From: CAZRAL01 sp964598005
GTDB lineage: Bacteria > Pseudomonadota > Gammaproteobacteria > Burkholderiales > Usitatibacteraceae
Length of the DNA: 7,181 bases
Assembly (NCBI GenBank): GCA_964598005.1
Contig: CAZRAL010000079.1
Location: 1 to 7,181 of the forward strand
Direction of reading: 5' to 3'
How positions within the stretch are numbered: position 1 is the stretch's first letter; each line of letters starts with the position of its first letter. Both the position numbers and the translations under genes were made by a program. Positions 7,085 through 7,181 of the stretch are shown here, in pieces. The notes beneath the pieces were generated by a model. That model worked only from the letters and a program-made list of their open reading frames with translations. It was not told where the DNA came from and ran no database searches.

Positions 7085-7114
7085 ATAATAGACAGGGTTT
7101 TGCCCTTCTGACAA
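7085..7114 (-). promoter_or_regulatory. Predicted sigma70 promoter for topB
   Basis: On the minus strand TTGTCA (plus coordinates 7109-7114) and TATTAT (7085-7090) match the -35 and -10 consensus at five of six positions each, with an 18-base spacer. Transcription would start near 7078 and run towards topB, about 200 bases before its start codon. The inverted-repeat element at 6907-7055 would therefore lie in the 5' untranslated region. No other convincing promoter pointing at topB is visible closer to the gene. An operator or transcription-factor site cannot be identified. Confidence 0.5.
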
Positions 7115-7147
7115 GCGAATATTGCAAAATGTTGCGAGTTTTTAAGT

Positions 7148-7178
7148 TGTCCGGATTTATAGCACGCGACCTGTCCGG
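7148..7178. repeat. Two direct copies of TGTCCGG at the window edge
   Basis: TGTCCGG occurs at 7148-7154 and again at 7172-7178, 24 bases apart. The first has the flanks TTG...ATT and the second CC...TTG. Paired short direct repeats of this kind can be regulator half-sites or transposase-binding sites at the end of an insertion sequence, but the window stops three bases after the second copy, so neither reading can be tested here. Chance is possible. Confidence 0.3.
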
Positions 7179-7181
7179 TTG

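Noticed and set aside
7094..7106. AGGG/CCCT mini-hairpin as a terminator of an upstream gene.
   Set aside because: Only four base pairs, no T-run, and it falls in the spacer of the predicted promoter.
7010..7111. Plus-strand 33-residue frame (MCLVLSSLATISKEVF...).
   Set aside because: No convincing ribosome binding site or family signal; it is mostly the translated repeat arm.
6896..7124. CAATATTC (6896-6903) with GAATATTG (7117-7124) as outer ends of a larger element.
   Set aside because: Eight A/T-rich bases containing the self-palindrome AATATT; not in register with the 15-bp repeats and likely chance.
6973..7179. Minus-strand frame open for about 69 codons from the right edge, ending MAAKNRSSQGSK, possibly the end of an upstream gene.
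   Set aside because: The translated sequence has no recognisable motifs, runs through the predicted promoter and the inverted-repeat arm, and one such open frame among six is not surprising.

Overview
The window looks like a stretch of a betaproteobacterial chromosome of moderate GC, most like the Nitrosomonadales/Methylophilales side of the class. This placement is inferred from gene content and protein style (a long topoisomerase III-type enzyme next to a hemC-hemD-hemX-hemY cluster), not from a database search. All five genes lie on the minus strand, so the biological reading order runs from the right end of the window to the left.

Reading leftwards: positions 6877-7181 are a non-coding upstream region. 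It holds a good sigma70-type promoter pointing towards topB, a 149-bp element bounded by a perfect 15-bp inverted repeat, and two copies of TGTCCGG at the extreme edge. Next comes topB (4156-6876), a type IA topoisomerase with a topoisomerase III-like core and a TopA-like zinc-ribbon/repeat C-terminus. A 43-base gap with a weak hairpin follows. Then come hemC (3180-4112), hemD (ending at 2262), hemX (1241-2278) and hemY (48-1241), packed with almost no space: hemD starts at or just after the hemC stop, hemD and hemX overlap by 17 bases, and hemX and hemY share one base in TGATG. Positions 1-47 hold no gene I can support.

The four hem genes form a tetrapyrrole unit. HemC polymerises porphobilinogen into hydroxymethylbilane. 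HemD closes it to uroporphyrinogen III, the common precursor of heme, siroheme and cobalamin. HemX and HemY are inner-membrane proteins of the same operon; their precise role is unsettled, but they are thought to help organise late heme synthesis or heme handling. topB works in DNA topology and is linked to them only by position.

The coding part is ordinary, conserved chromosome. The unusual part is the topB upstream region. The 149-bp inverted-repeat element has imperfectly complementary arms of about 53 bases and a possible 3-bp TTT target duplication. It sits between the predicted promoter and the topB start, so it may be a MITE-like insertion that became the 5' leader of the topB transcript. 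I found no CRISPR array, tRNA, rRNA or defence system.
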